DNA of 64,000 nucleotides from Streptomyces sp. AA1529 (GTDB lineage Bacteria > Actinomycetota > Actinomycetes > Streptomycetales > Streptomycetaceae). A program made the position numbers and the translations under genes. Shown one piece after another: positions 25,818 through 33,851 of this stretch. The DNA lies in NCBI RefSeq assembly GCF_000280905.1, contig NZ_ALAP01000058.1, forward strand, positions 1-64,000, given 5' to 3'. How positions within the stretch are numbered: the first letter of the stretch is position 1; every line of letters starts with the position of its first letter. Below the pieces are notes generated by a model. It made no database searches and had not been told where the DNA came from. It worked only from the letters and a program-made list of their open reading frames with translations.

Positions 25818-26228
25818 ATGCACCTCGCGCACCACCTTGCCGCCCTCGACGGACTGCGGGCCGACCCCGCCGCCCGGACCGCCGTGTTACGTACCGCGGA
25901 CCCGCACCCCGACGGCGACGCGGTCGAACTCCTGGAAGCGGAGCGGGAAGTCCGCGCCGACCACGAAGCGCTGCTCGTCCTGCTGTCCCGGCGCTGGGGC
26001 GAGCCGGAGACGGTCGACCTCGGCCCGCATCTGCTGGCCGCCGCGGAGGGCGCCGCCCTGCCCGAGCCCGAGCGGACGGTGTGCTGGCGGGTCGCCGAAC
26101 TGGCCGTGTGGACGGTGGGGGACCGCTGGGTGGGCGTCGGGCTGGCCCGGTGCGGCGAGGACATCCCGCTGCAGCTCCTGGCGGCCGCGGGGGAGCGGGG
26201 CAGGAGCGCACCGTCAGTCCTCGGCTGA
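25818..26228 (+). CDS. Conserved hypothetical protein
   Basis: A 136-residue acidic, helical-looking protein with no family I recognise. A run of charged residues (ELLEAEREVRADHEALLVLL) suggests two amphipathic helices near residues 35-55, and the C-terminal half contains ERTVCWRVAELAVWTVGDRW. There is no membrane segment. The ATG at 25818 is poorly supported by a ribosome site, and an upstream frame is open. The 3' end overlaps the mug stop region by 15 bp on the other strand. Codon use is typical of the region, so it is probably a real gene, but nothing indicates its role. Confidence 0.6.
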   Translation: MHLAHHLAALDGLRADPAARTAVLRTADPHPDGDAVELLEAEREVRADHEALLVLLSRRWGEPETVDLGPHLLAAAEGAALPEPERTVCWRVAELAVWTVGDRWVGVGLARCGEDIPLQLLAAAGERGRSAPSVLG

Positions 26229-26765
26229 CGCCGCCCGCAGCTCGCCGAACTTCTCGGCCAGCGCGGACGGCGTGTAGTGCGCGTTGAGCCCGCTGGGATT
26301 GGGCAGCAGCCACACCGGCACGCCGCCCACCAGCCGCTCCTGCGGCCCCACCGCAGCGCCCGGGACGTCGAAGGCCGCGCGGTAGGCGGTCACGCCCAGC
26401 ACGGCGAGCCACTTCGGCCGCAGCCGCGCCGTCTTCGCCTCCAGCAGCCGCCCGCCCTCGGCGAACTCCGCGCGGGTCAGCTCGTCGGCGCGCGCCGTGG
26501 CCCGGGCGACGACGTTGGTGATGCCCAGCCCGTGGGCGAGCAGCTCCCGCTCCTCCTCGGGGAGCAGCCGCCGCGGGGTGAACCCCGAGGCGTGCAGCGC
26601 GGGCCAGAACCGGTTGCCGGGCCGGGCGAAGTGGTGGCCGGTGGCGGCGGAGAGCAGCCCGGGGTTGATACCGCAGAACAGCACCCGCAGCCCCTCGGCC
26701 GCCACGTCCGGCACCTGCTTGCCGCGGGCCGCCGCCAGCTCCCGGGCGGTGAACCGCGGAGTCAG
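26214..26765 (-). CDS. mug: G/U mismatch-specific DNA glycosylase
   Basis: A 183-residue uracil-DNA glycosylase of the MUG/TDG family. The catalytic motif GINPGL (about residues 32-37, FCGINPGLLSAATGHHFARP) and the second motif NPSGLN (about 156-161) are both present, as is the VVARATARADEL block. MUG removes uracil and ethenocytosine opposite guanine. No ATG, GTG or TTG lies near the expected N-terminus. I propose a CTG start at 26765 with GGAG at 7-base spacing, overlapping the purB stop; GTG about 16 codons in is the fallback. It is the last gene of the SGNH-purB-mug run. Confidence 0.82.
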   Translation of the reverse strand: MTPRFTARELAAARGKQVPDVAAEGLRVLFCGINPGLLSAATGHHFARPGNRFWPALHASGFTPRRLLPEEERELLAHGLGITNVVARATARADELTRAEFAEGGRLLEAKTARLRPKWLAVLGVTAYRAAFDVPGAAVGPQERLVGGVPVWLLPNPSGLNAHYTPSALAEKFGELRAASAED

Positions 26766-28192
26766 AGGATCGCTCCGGGCCGGTAGCCGGCGGCGTCGGG
26801 GTGCAGCGCGGCGACCTCCTGCACGCGGCTGACGATCTCCGCGGTCTGTGCGGCCGCCGCGCCGGTGAACGAGAGCCGGTCCGCCATCAGTGCGTCCAGC
26901 GCGGCGCGGTCGAGCGGGATGCGGGAGTCCGCCGCGAGCCGGTCCAGCAGCTCGTTGTGCTCCGCCCCCTCGCGCATCGCCAGGGCCGCGGCCACCGCGT
27001 GCTCCTTGATCGCCTCGTGTGCGACCTCCCGGCCGACCCCGGCCCGCACGGCGCCCATCAGGACCTTCGTCGTCGCCAGGAACGGCAGGTAGCGGTCCAG
27101 CTCCCGGGCCACCACGGCGGGGAAGACGCCGAACTCGTCCAGCACCGTCAGGAACGTCTCCAGCATCCCGTCGAACGCGAAGAAGGCGTCGGGCAGCGCC
27201 ACCCGGCGCACCACCGAGCAGGACACGTCGCCCTCGTTCCACTGGTCCCCGGCCAGTTCGCCCGCCATGGAGGCGTAGCCGCGCAGGGTCACCATGAGGC
27301 CGTTGACGCGCTCGCAGGAGCGGGTGTTCATCTTGTGCGGCATCGCCGAGGAGCCGACCTGCCCCTCCTTGAAGCCCTCGGTCACCAGCTCCTGGCCGGC
27401 CATCAGCCGGATCGTCCTGGCCAGCGACGAGGGGGCGGCGGCCAGTTGCACCAGCGTGCCGACCACCTCGTGATCCAGCGAGCGGGGGTAGACCTGCCCG
27501 ACGGAGGTGAACACGCGCCCGAAGCCCAGGTGCTCGGCGATCCTGCGCTCCAGGTCGGTCAGCTTCTGCTCGTCCCCGCCGAGCAGGTCCAGCATGTCCT
27601 GCGCGGTGCCGACCGGCCCCTTGATGCCGCGCAGCGGGTAGCGGCGCAGCAGCTCCTCCACCCGCTCGAAGCCGACCAGCAGCTCGTCGGCTCCGGTCGC
27701 GAACCGCTTGCCGAGAGTGGTGGCCTGCGCCGCGACGTTGTGCGAGCGGCCCGCCATCACCAGCGCCGCGTGCTCGCCCGCCAGCGCGCCCAGCCGCTGC
27801 AGCAGGGCCACGGTACGGTCGCGGGCCAGCTCCAGGGAGAGCCGGATCTGGAGCTGCTCGACGTTCTCCGTCAGGTCCCGCGAGGTCATGCCCTTGTGCA
27901 CGTGCTCGTGCCCGGCCAGCGCGTTGAACTCCTCGATGCGCGCCTTCACGTCGTGCCGGGTGACCTTCTCGCGCTCCGCGATCGAGGCGAGGTCCACGTC
28001 CTCGACCACCCGCTCGTAGTCGGCCAGCGCCTCCTCGGGCACGGCGATGCCCAGGTCCCGCTGTGCCTTGAGCACGGCGAGCCACAGCCGCCGCTCCAGC
28101 ACGATCTTCGACTCGGGGGACCAGATGCGGACCAGTTCGGGGGAGGCGTAGCGGGACGCCAGGACGTTCGGGATGCGCGGCTTGTCACTCAC
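26762..28192 (-). CDS. purB: Adenylosuccinate lyase
   Basis: A 476-residue fumarase/aspartase superfamily enzyme catalysing two steps of purine synthesis (SAICAR to AICAR, and adenylosuccinate to AMP). The signature GSSAMPHKMN is at about residues 280-289; SRDLTENVEQLQ and GRSHNVAAQATTLGKR match the first two conserved regions. The length fits the family. The GTG at 28192 has only a weak ribosome site, but homologues start with this MSDKPRIPNVLASRYAS-type N-terminus. It lies 11 bp after the SGNH gene and overlaps mug by 4 bases, forming one likely operon. Confidence 0.95.
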   Translation of the reverse strand: MSDKPRIPNVLASRYASPELVRIWSPESKIVLERRLWLAVLKAQRDLGIAVPEEALADYERVVEDVDLASIAEREKVTRHDVKARIEEFNALAGHEHVHKGMTSRDLTENVEQLQIRLSLELARDRTVALLQRLGALAGEHAALVMAGRSHNVAAQATTLGKRFATGADELLVGFERVEELLRRYPLRGIKGPVGTAQDMLDLLGGDEQKLTDLERRIAEHLGFGRVFTSVGQVYPRSLDHEVVGTLVQLAAAPSSLARTIRLMAGQELVTEGFKEGQVGSSAMPHKMNTRSCERVNGLMVTLRGYASMAGELAGDQWNEGDVSCSVVRRVALPDAFFAFDGMLETFLTVLDEFGVFPAVVARELDRYLPFLATTKVLMGAVRAGVGREVAHEAIKEHAVAAALAMREGAEHNELLDRLAADSRIPLDRAALDALMADRLSFTGAAAAQTAEIVSRVQEVAALHPDAAGYRPGAIL

Positions 28193-28203
28193 GCCGCCCG
28201 AGT

Positions 28204-29076
28204 CTACGGGGCCGCGCGGTCCCCGGCGCTCCCGGGCGGCGGCGGGGCGGCCCCGGAGCCGACGGTTTCGTCGCAGGCCAGTGGGGCCAGCTCCGGGCGC
28301 TTGGGGGTGCGGCCGTCGCCCGAGGAGCGGCCGGTCAGCCGCCGCCCGATCCAGGGCAGCAGGTGGACCCGGGCGAAGCGCGCGTCCGCTGCGCGCCGCG
28401 CCGTCCAGGAGGGTGCGGCGGCGGGCGGCAGGGGGGTGTTCCAGTCGCTCCCGGGCGGCAGCCCGAGCCGCTGCCAGACGGCCTCGGCCACTCTGCTGTG
28501 CCCCTCGGCCGTCAGATGCAGCCGGTCGTCGGCCCACATGCGCGGATCGCCCAGCGCCTCCGAGCCGAACAGGTCGACCACCAGCGCGCCGTGCCGGTCC
28601 GCCAGCCCGTCGATGAAGTCGAAGAGCTGCTCCATCCGGGCCCGGTAGCGCTCCAGCACCGGTCCGCGGCGCCCCGGGCTGCGCATCAGCACCAGCGTCC
28701 CGCAGGAGGGCGCCAGGGTGGCGACGGACTCCTCCAGCAGTGCGCAGACCCGCGCGGTGTCGCATCCGGGCCGCAGCACGTCGTTGAGACCGCCCACCAG
28801 GGTCACCAGGTCGGCCTCCATCGCCGCCGCGGGGGCGACCTGGTCGGCCGCGATCTGCCCGATCAGCTTGCCGCGCACCGCGAGGTTGGCGTAGCGGAAC
28901 TCCGGCTCCCGGGCCGCGAGGCGGGCCGCGAGCAGATCGGCCCAGCCCCGGTAGCCGCCGCCCGGCAGCAGATCCGACATCCCTTCGGTGAACGAGTCGC
29001 CCAGGGCGACGAACGAGCGAGGGGCGGCCGGCGGGCGGGCGGGTTCCGCGGACGGGGCGGGTGCGGCACTGGTCAC
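28204..29076 (-). CDS. SGNH/GDSL family hydrolase
   Basis: A 290-residue esterase-type protein. Block I is FVALGDSFTEGMSD (about residues 22-35) with the nucleophilic Ser; Asn in GGLNDVL (about 94-100) supplies block III; DRLHLTAEGH (about 183-192) has the D-x-x-H of block V. There is no convincing signal peptide, so it is probably cytoplasmic; the C-terminal 60 residues are a Pro/Arg-rich tail. SGNH hydrolases act on many esters, and the substrate is unknown. The GTG at 29076 lacks a good ribosome site. It stands upstream of purB with an 11-bp gap. Confidence 0.88.
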   Translation of the reverse strand: MTSAAPAPSAEPARPPAAPRSFVALGDSFTEGMSDLLPGGGYRGWADLLAARLAAREPEFRYANLAVRGKLIGQIAADQVAPAAAMEADLVTLVGGLNDVLRPGCDTARVCALLEESVATLAPSCGTLVLMRSPGRRGPVLERYRARMEQLFDFIDGLADRHGALVVDLFGSEALGDPRMWADDRLHLTAEGHSRVAEAVWQRLGLPPGSDWNTPLPPAAAPSWTARRAADARFARVHLLPWIGRRLTGRSSGDGRTPKRPELAPLACDETVGSGAAPPPPGSAGDRAAP

Positions 29077-29189
29077 GGTCGCCCATGGTAGCCCGTTGCC
29101 CCGAGCAACGACCTTGCGGTGTCCCCCGGGGCCACGGATCCATGAGCCGGCGGGCCGGCGGGCCGAGCCGACGGCCGGCCTGGCTGCCG

Positions 29190-30200
29190 CTACGCCTGGC
29201 CGACCAGCTCGCGCAGCACGTCCTCCATGGTCACCACACCCGTCGCCCGTCCGTCCGGGCCGGTGACCGCAGCCAGGTGGGTTCCGCTGGAGCGCATGGC
29301 CCCCAGCACGTCGTCCAGCGGCAGCGAGGCCCGCACCCGGGCGATGGGACGCATCGCCGTGAGCGGGAACGCGGCCTCCCGGGGCGAGGCGTCCAGCGCG
29401 TCCTTGACGTGCAGATAGCCCAGCACCCGACCGTCGTCGTCCACCACCGGGAACCGGGAGAACCCGGACTCGGCCGACAGGTTCTCCAGCCCCTCGGGGG
29501 TCACGCCGCGGCCTGCCGTCACTACCTTGTGCAGCGGCTGCGCCACCTCGGCGATCGGCCGCCTGCCCAGCTCCAGCGCGTCGCGCAGCCGTTCGGTCGA
29601 GCGGTCGTCCAGCAGCCCGGCCTCACTGGAGTCGGCCACCATCTGGGCGAGGTCGTCGTCCGAGAACGCGGCCTCGACCTCGCTCTTCGGCTCGACCCGG
29701 ATCAGTTTGAGCAGCGCGTTGGCGAACGAGTTCACCGCGAAGATCACCGGACGCAGCGCCCGCGACAGCGCCACCAGCGGCGGCCCCAGCAGCAGCGCGG
29801 TCCGCTCCGGCCCGGCCAGCGCGATGTTCTTGGGCACCATCTCGCCCAGCAGCATGTGCAGGTACGTCGCCAGCGACAGCGCGATCACGAACGAGACGCC
29901 GTGCGCCACGCCGTCCCCGACGCCCGCCGCGTGGAAGGCCGGCTCCAGCAGATGCGCGATGGCGGGCTCGGCGACCACACCGAGCACCAGGGTGCACAGC
30001 GTGATGCCCAGCTGTGCCGCGGCCAGCATCTGCGCCACGTGCTCCAGGCCCCACAGCACCTTGCGGGCCTTCTTGTCACCCTCCTCGGCCAGCGGCTCGA
30101 TCTGGGCGCGGCGCACCGAGATCAGCGCGAACTCCGCGCCCACGAAGAACGCGTTGGCCACCAGCGTCAGCAGCCCGATCAGCAGTTGGAGCACCGTCAT
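29190..30200 (-). CDS. CNNM/hemolysin C family membrane protein with CBS domains
   Basis: A 336-residue protein with a DUF21 (CNNM) transmembrane domain at about residues 1-185 (GAEFALISVRRAQIEPLAEEG, AQLGITLCTLVLGVVAEPAI, GEMVPKNIAL) followed by two CBS domains (about 205-330). It lacks the C-terminal CorC_HlyC domain present in its upstream neighbour, so the pair are unequal paralogues. CNNM/CorC proteins export magnesium or cobalt or regulate their flux, with CBS domains binding ATP or AMP. The start ATG overlaps the upstream gene's stop by 4 bases, indicating translational coupling and probably a two-protein complex. Confidence 0.9.
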   Translation of the reverse strand: MTVLQLLIGLLTLVANAFFVGAEFALISVRRAQIEPLAEEGDKKARKVLWGLEHVAQMLAAAQLGITLCTLVLGVVAEPAIAHLLEPAFHAAGVGDGVAHGVSFVIALSLATYLHMLLGEMVPKNIALAGPERTALLLGPPLVALSRALRPVIFAVNSFANALLKLIRVEPKSEVEAAFSDDDLAQMVADSSEAGLLDDRSTERLRDALELGRRPIAEVAQPLHKVVTAGRGVTPEGLENLSAESGFSRFPVVDDDGRVLGYLHVKDALDASPREAAFPLTAMRPIARVRASLPLDDVLGAMRSSGTHLAAVTGPDGRATGVVTMEDVLRELVGQA

Positions 30201-31558
30201 CGCTGTGCCTCCGCCCGGTCGCCGGTCTCGGACCCGGCCGGGTCGTCACCGGGTTTCGGCCCGTACAGCCGCACCTGCGCGGCGCGGCGGCCGCCGGCGT
30301 CCATGACCGTCAGCTCCCAGCCGCCGACCGACACGGTGTCCCCGGCGGCGGGGATGCGGCCCAGCTCGGTGGCGATCAGCCCGGCGAGCGTCTCGTAGGG
30401 GCCCTCCGGAGTGCGCAGCCCGATGGCCTGCAGCTGATCGGTGCGCGCGGCGCCGTCCGCCACGTAGACGGGCCTGCCCTCCGCGTCCTCCCCGGCGGGG
30501 GCCAGGTCGGGGGTCTCCAGCGGGTCGTGCTCGTCGCGCACCTCGCCCACGACCTCCTCGATGATGTCCTCCAGTGTGACGACGCCGGCCGTGCCGCCGT
30601 ACTCGTCGATGACCACCGCGATGCTGCGGTCGCCGCCCGAGAGCTGGTCCAGCAGCCGGTCGACGGTCAGCGACTCGGGTACCAGCAGCGGCTCCCGCAT
30701 CAGATCGGTCACCGGCCGCAGCCGCCGCTCGGCGGCGGGTACCGCCAGCACGTCCTTGATCCGGACGATGCCGACGACGGTGTCCAGGTTCCCCCGGTAG
30801 ACGGGGAAGCGGGAGAGCCCCGTGGCGCGGGTGGCGTTGGCGACGTCCTCCACGGTGGCCTGCACCTCGAGCGAGGTCACCTGCACCCGCGGCGTCATGA
30901 CGTTCTCCGCCGTCAGCTCGGCCAGGTGCAGGGTGCGCACGAACAGGTCGGCGGTGTCCTCCTCCAGCGCGCCCTCCTTGGCGGAGTGCCGGGCCAGCGC
31001 CACCAGCTCCTGCGGCGAGCGGGCCGAGGCCAGCTCCTCGGTGGGCTCCAGGCCCATCCGCAGCAGCACCCGGTTGGCGGTGTTGTTCAGATGGCGGATC
31101 AGCGGGCGGAAGGCCGCCGAGAAGGCCCGCTGCGGCGTCGCCACCGCCCGGGCCACCGGCAGCGGCCGGGAGATCGCCCAGTTCTTGGGCACCAGCTCGC
31201 CGATCACCATCAGCACCACCGTGGAGAGCGCGGTGCCGAGCACCAGGGCGACGGAGGAGGAGGCCGAGGACGGTACGCCGAGCGAGCGCAGCGGTCCGGC
31301 GATCAGCTTGGCCACGGACGGCTCGGCGAGCATGCCGACGACCAGATTGGTGACGGTGATGCCCAGCTGCGCCCCGGAGAGCTGGAAGGTGAGGGACCGC
31401 ACGGCCGCCAGCGCGCTCTTGGCCCCCCGGTCGCCGCGCTGCTCCGCCCGCTCCAGCTCGCTGCGCTCGACGGTGGTCAGGGAGAACTCGGCGGCCACGA
31501 ATCCGCCGCAGGCCAGGGACAGCAGCAGTGCCACGAGCAGCAGCAGGACTTCCGTCAT
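30197..31558 (-). CDS. CNNM/CorC family membrane protein
   Basis: A 453-residue protein with a DUF21 domain (about residues 1-190, GGFVAAEFSLTTVERSELE, SGAQLGITVTNLVVGML, GELVPKNWAI), two CBS domains (about 215-340, VMTPRVQV, VVIDEYGGTAGVVTLEDIIEEVVGE) and a C-terminal CorC_HlyC transporter-associated domain (about 360-435). This is the full-length hemolysin C/CorC layout linked to magnesium and cobalt transport. A strong AAGGAGGTG site precedes the ATG at 31558. Its start codon overlaps the stop of a 28-codon upstream ORF (31555-31641), and its own stop overlaps the downstream paralogue. Confidence 0.92.
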   Translation of the reverse strand: MTEVLLLLVALLLSLACGGFVAAEFSLTTVERSELERAEQRGDRGAKSALAAVRSLTFQLSGAQLGITVTNLVVGMLAEPSVAKLIAGPLRSLGVPSSASSSVALVLGTALSTVVLMVIGELVPKNWAISRPLPVARAVATPQRAFSAAFRPLIRHLNNTANRVLLRMGLEPTEELASARSPQELVALARHSAKEGALEEDTADLFVRTLHLAELTAENVMTPRVQVTSLEVQATVEDVANATRATGLSRFPVYRGNLDTVVGIVRIKDVLAVPAAERRLRPVTDLMREPLLVPESLTVDRLLDQLSGGDRSIAVVIDEYGGTAGVVTLEDIIEEVVGEVRDEHDPLETPDLAPAGEDAEGRPVYVADGAARTDQLQAIGLRTPEGPYETLAGLIATELGRIPAAGDTVSVGGWELTVMDAGGRRAAQVRLYGPKPGDDPAGSETGDRAEAQR

Positions 31559-31641
31559 CGACCGTTCACCTCCTTCCCATCGTGGGACAGCGGTGGCCGG
31601 TACGCGCGACGTCGGAGGCTGCTACTGGGAGGGTCGCCCAT
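31555..31641 (-). CDS. 28-residue proline-rich upstream ORF of the CNNM operon
   Basis: A small ORF of 28 residues (starting MGDPPSSSLRRRAYRPPLS) in the leader of the CNNM operon. Its TGA overlaps the first base pair of the CNNM start as ATGA, the normal signature of translational coupling. It contains two Pro-Pro pairs and a basic core. The ATG lies inside the 12-bp palindrome CGCCCATGGGCG, which could hide the start codon. The ribosome site is weak (AAGGTG, about 10 bases upstream). Proline-rich leader ORFs sense magnesium in enterobacterial mgtA and corA leaders; a similar role here is inference. It could also be accidental. Confidence 0.4.
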   Translation of the reverse strand: MGDPPSSSLRRRAYRPPLSHDGKEVNGR

Positions 31642-31677
31642 GGGCGGACGCTCACACCTTTCGGATCCGATGACTGT

Positions 31678-31705
31678 GCCGGGCCCGCGGGAGTGCGGGC
31701 CCGGC
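31678..31705. terminator. 11-bp hairpin in the CNNM leader region
   Basis: GCCGGGCCCGC (31678-31688), loop GGGAGT, GCGGGCCCGGC (31695-31705), a perfect stem. It may terminate the upstream GNAT transcript or be part of the CNNM leader RNA. Confidence 0.5.
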
Positions 31706-31738
31706 TTCGTGTACAGCGTAAACGGGCCGGACGGTCCC

Positions 31739-31762
31739 CCGGTTCCCGCACGCGGGAACCGG
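31739..31762. terminator. Hairpin directly after the GNAT gene
   Basis: CCGGTTCCCGC (31739-31749) and GCGGGAACCGG (31752-31762) are a perfect inverted repeat with a 2-base centre, 4 bases past the minus-strand GNAT stop. Confidence 0.6.
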
Positions 31763-31765
31763 CCG

Positions 31766-32191
31766 TCAGGAGGCCAGCGGCTTGACCCAGCGGCTCCACT
31801 GGGGCTGCGGAGCGTAACCGGCGGCCTGCCAGACCCGGTGTGCCCGCTCGTTCGCGTCCAACACCATGGCGTCGCCGCGCCGCCCGCCGAGCGCCGCGAA
31901 GCGCTCCTCCGCGGCGGCCAGCAGGGCCCGGGAGACGCCCTGCCGCCGCCGCGCGGGCAGCACCGCGAGCCGGTAGAGGGAGCAGCGCCAGCCGTCCCAC
32001 CCGGCGATGACCGTGCCGACCAGCCGCCCGTCCTGTTCCGCCAGCAGCAGGGCCTCCGGGTCCCGGGCGAGGAGCCGGGCCACTCCGTCCCGGTCGTCGC
32101 TGACGCTGGTGCCCTCCGCCGCCTCCTGCCAGAAGGCCAGCACCCGGTCGATGTCGGACGCGGCCCCCGGGCGTATCGCAAGATCCGTCAT
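31766..32191 (-). CDS. GNAT family N-acetyltransferase
   Basis: A 141-residue single-domain acetyltransferase. The acetyl-CoA binding motif RRRQGVSRALLAAAEERFAALGG is at about residues 83-105 (RxxG then helix), and the VLDANERAHRVWQAAGY block at about 110-128 is the typical GNAT C-terminal beta-alpha. The acceptor is unknown. I start at ATG 32191; an ATG three codons upstream (32200) is equally possible and neither has a strong ribosome site. It is transcribed alone, with a hairpin at 31739-31762 after its stop. Confidence 0.85.
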   Translation of the reverse strand: MTDLAIRPGAASDIDRVLAFWQEAAEGTSVSDDRDGVARLLARDPEALLLAEQDGRLVGTVIAGWDGWRCSLYRLAVLPARRRQGVSRALLAAAEERFAALGGRRGDAMVLDANERAHRVWQAAGYAPQPQWSRWVKPLAS

Positions 32192-32414
32192 GGCCCGCAT
32201 CCCAGCACGGGCCGCCTCCGGCCGCCACGCCGTTTCGCCTGGTGGGCGGGTGGTCGGGTGGTCGGCGGGGTCGTCCGGGGCGGTCGGCGGTGCCGGGCCC
32301 GGCGTCCGCCGCGTGCTTCCACCACCGGAGCGAACGTGTCCATGAAGGGGGCCGGCACGGTGAGACGGGCCCGGGGCCGGGTTCCGGAACCCCCGTGTCC
32401 GCGCCGTACACCTG
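32192..32414. other. Non-coding gap with a G-rich stretch
   Basis: Between the GNAT gene and the toxin-antitoxin module. The stretch 32240-32310 is rich in GGG runs on the plus strand and could fold as a G-quadruplex. No convincing gene is seen. Confidence 0.3.
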
Positions 32415-32442
32415 TTCACCGCTAGCGGAGCGGTGCTAGCGT
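32415..32442 (+). promoter_or_regulatory. Promoter and candidate operator of the RHH/Doc-like module
   Basis: TTCACC (32415-32420), 16 bp, TAGCGT (32437-32442), then GTG at 32449, consistent with a leaderless transcript. Two GCTAGC palindromes (32421-32426 and 32435-32440) are 14 bp apart, and CACCGCT/AGCGGTG forms a further 7-bp inverted repeat, the kind of array that ribbon-helix-helix antitoxins bind for autoregulation. Confidence 0.5.
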
Positions 32443-32448
32443 GGTGCT

Positions 32449-32712
32449 GTGGCGAAGACGCAACTGAACGTCCGGGTGGACGAGGGCACGGCGCAGGCCG
32501 CCAGGGAGCGGGCGCTGGCCCGCGGCGTGAGCGTGAACCGGTACATCGAGGAACTCGTCCAGCGGGACGCGGCCGAGGTGGGCCGCGCCTTCGTGGACGC
32601 GGCAGCCGACTTCATGAAGAGCTACGCGTCCGTCTTCGCCGAGGAACTCGACGCCGCCGGAGCCGATGAGCGGGATGCGGGGAGCGGGGCCGGAAGCCCG
32701 CCCGCCGCGTGA
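32449..32712 (+). CDS. Ribbon-helix-helix antitoxin
   Basis: An 87-residue protein. Residues 1-45 fit the ribbon-helix-helix fold: a beta strand (KTQLNVRVDEGT), helix (AQAARERALARG) and the second helix after SVNRYIEELVQ. The C-terminal tail is acidic and Gly/Ala-rich, likely disordered, and would wrap the partner toxin. It starts with GTG 32449, with TAGCGT ending 6 bases upstream and no Shine-Dalgarno site. Its stop overlaps the next gene as GTGA, the standard antitoxin-toxin coupling. Confidence 0.8.
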   Translation: MAKTQLNVRVDEGTAQAARERALARGVSVNRYIEELVQRDAAEVGRAFVDAAADFMKSYASVFAEELDAAGADERDAGSGAGSPPAA

Positions 32713-33080
32713 GCGTCCGCGTCGACCTCGCCTGGCTGCTGATCCTCGCCGAGCAGAAGACCCCGGGCGACCCCCGGGTCACCGACTACGGCGCGCTCGT
32801 CGCCGCCGTCAGCCGCCACGAGGCCGCCGTCTTCGGCCGCCCCGTCTACCCCGCACCGCACGACCGCGCCGCCGCACTGCTGCAACTCCTGCTGCACGTA
32901 CCGGCCCTGGAGCGCTCCAACGCGCTGTTCGCCTCCGCCGTGGCCTACGGCTACCTCGTCGCCTGCGGACTCAAGGTCGTCACCTCTCCCGAGCGGATAC
33001 GCGACCTGGCCCGGCTCGTCAAGGACGGCACCGCCGACCTGACCGCGATCTCCGCCGAGTTGCGCACCTGGACCCTGTGA
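32709..33080 (+). CDS. Fic/Doc-like toxin, active-site motif degenerate
   Basis: A 123-residue protein annotated in streptomycetes as the toxin part of Fic-type toxin-antitoxin pairs. Its fold matches Doc: an N-terminal beta/alpha segment (RVTDYGALVAAVSRHEAAVFG), then a helical core ending in AVAYGYLVACG. The Doc/Fic active-site loop (HPFxDGNKR) is not intact: the corresponding stretch is HVPALERSNALFA, keeping His and Asn but not the Asp-Gly or the Lys-Arg. The activity is therefore uncertain. It starts at GTG 32709, overlapping the antitoxin stop. It is convergent with bioD, 17 bp away. Confidence 0.72.
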   Translation: MSVRVDLAWLLILAEQKTPGDPRVTDYGALVAAVSRHEAAVFGRPVYPAPHDRAAALLQLLLHVPALERSNALFASAVAYGYLVACGLKVVTSPERIRDLARLVKDGTADLTAISAELRTWTL

Positions 33081-33097
33081 GAGACCGGCGGCGGCGC

Positions 33098-33850
33098 TCA
33101 GCCGAGCGCCGCCGCATCGGCGGCACCCCCCAGTTCGGGTGCCAGCCAGCCCGGCGCCCGGGCACCGAACCGCGACGGCGGCAGCGCGCCCGCCCCCTCC
33201 GGGACGGCCCCCAGCAGCGGCAGCCCGGTGTACCGGGGCAGATCGGTCGGGTTGCACCGTTCGGCGAGGCCCGGTGCCCCCGGCATGCTGCCGATCACCA
33301 GTCCCGCGCACTCCACGCGGCGCGCCCGCAGCGCCTCCGCCGTCAGCGCCGCCGTGTTCAGCGTGCCCAGCCCCGCCTCGACGACCACCAGCACCGGCGC
33401 TGCCAGCAGCCGGGCGGCGTCGGCCAGCGTCGAGCCCGCGCCGTCGAAGCGCACCAGCAGCCCGCCCGCACCCTCGACCAGGACGAGGTCGTACGAGGCG
33501 GCCAGCTTCCCGGCCGCCTCGGCGACGTCCCCGGCCGACACGTACGGCATCCCCGCGCGCCGCGCCGCCGTCTCCGGCGCCAACGGATCCGGATAGCGGG
33601 CCAGTTCGGCGCCGGTCACCGCGCCGGGTGCCGACGCGCTGCCGCCGGCCAGCCGCAGCACCTCCGCCACGTCGCCCGGTTCGCCGGCCGCCACCCCCGT
33701 CTGCGCCGGCTTGAGCACGGCCACCGAACGGCCGGCGCGCAGCGCGCACGCCGCCACCGCCGCCGTGGTCACCGTTTTCCCGATCTCCGTACCGGCTCCG
33801 GAGACGCACAGCACGCCCCGCGCCACCGCCATGTCCGCCCCGTCCCGCAT
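33098..33850 (-). CDS. bioD: Dethiobiotin synthetase
   Basis: A 250-residue ATP-dependent carboxylase that converts 7,8-diaminopelargonate to dethiobiotin. The P-loop GAGTEIGKT is at residues 18-26, and VLVEGAGGLLV (about 119-129) is the second signature. The ATG at 33850 begins one base after the bioA stop and has GGAGGGCTGAG upstream; ATG 33832 is an alternative start. It is the last of the bioB-bioA-bioD run on the minus strand. Confidence 0.9.
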   Translation of the reverse strand: MRDGADMAVARGVLCVSGAGTEIGKTVTTAAVAACALRAGRSVAVLKPAQTGVAAGEPGDVAEVLRLAGGSASAPGAVTGAELARYPDPLAPETAARRAGMPYVSAGDVAEAAGKLAASYDLVLVEGAGGLLVRFDGAGSTLADAARLLAAPVLVVVEAGLGTLNTAALTAEALRARRVECAGLVIGSMPGAPGLAERCNPTDLPRYTGLPLLGAVPEGAGALPPSRFGARAPGWLAPELGGAADAAALG

Positions 33851-33851
33851 C

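Noticed and set aside
31555..31765. M-box or yybP-ykoY riboswitch upstream of the CNNM operon
   Set aside because: The leader is short and lacks the conserved elements of those riboswitches as I know them.
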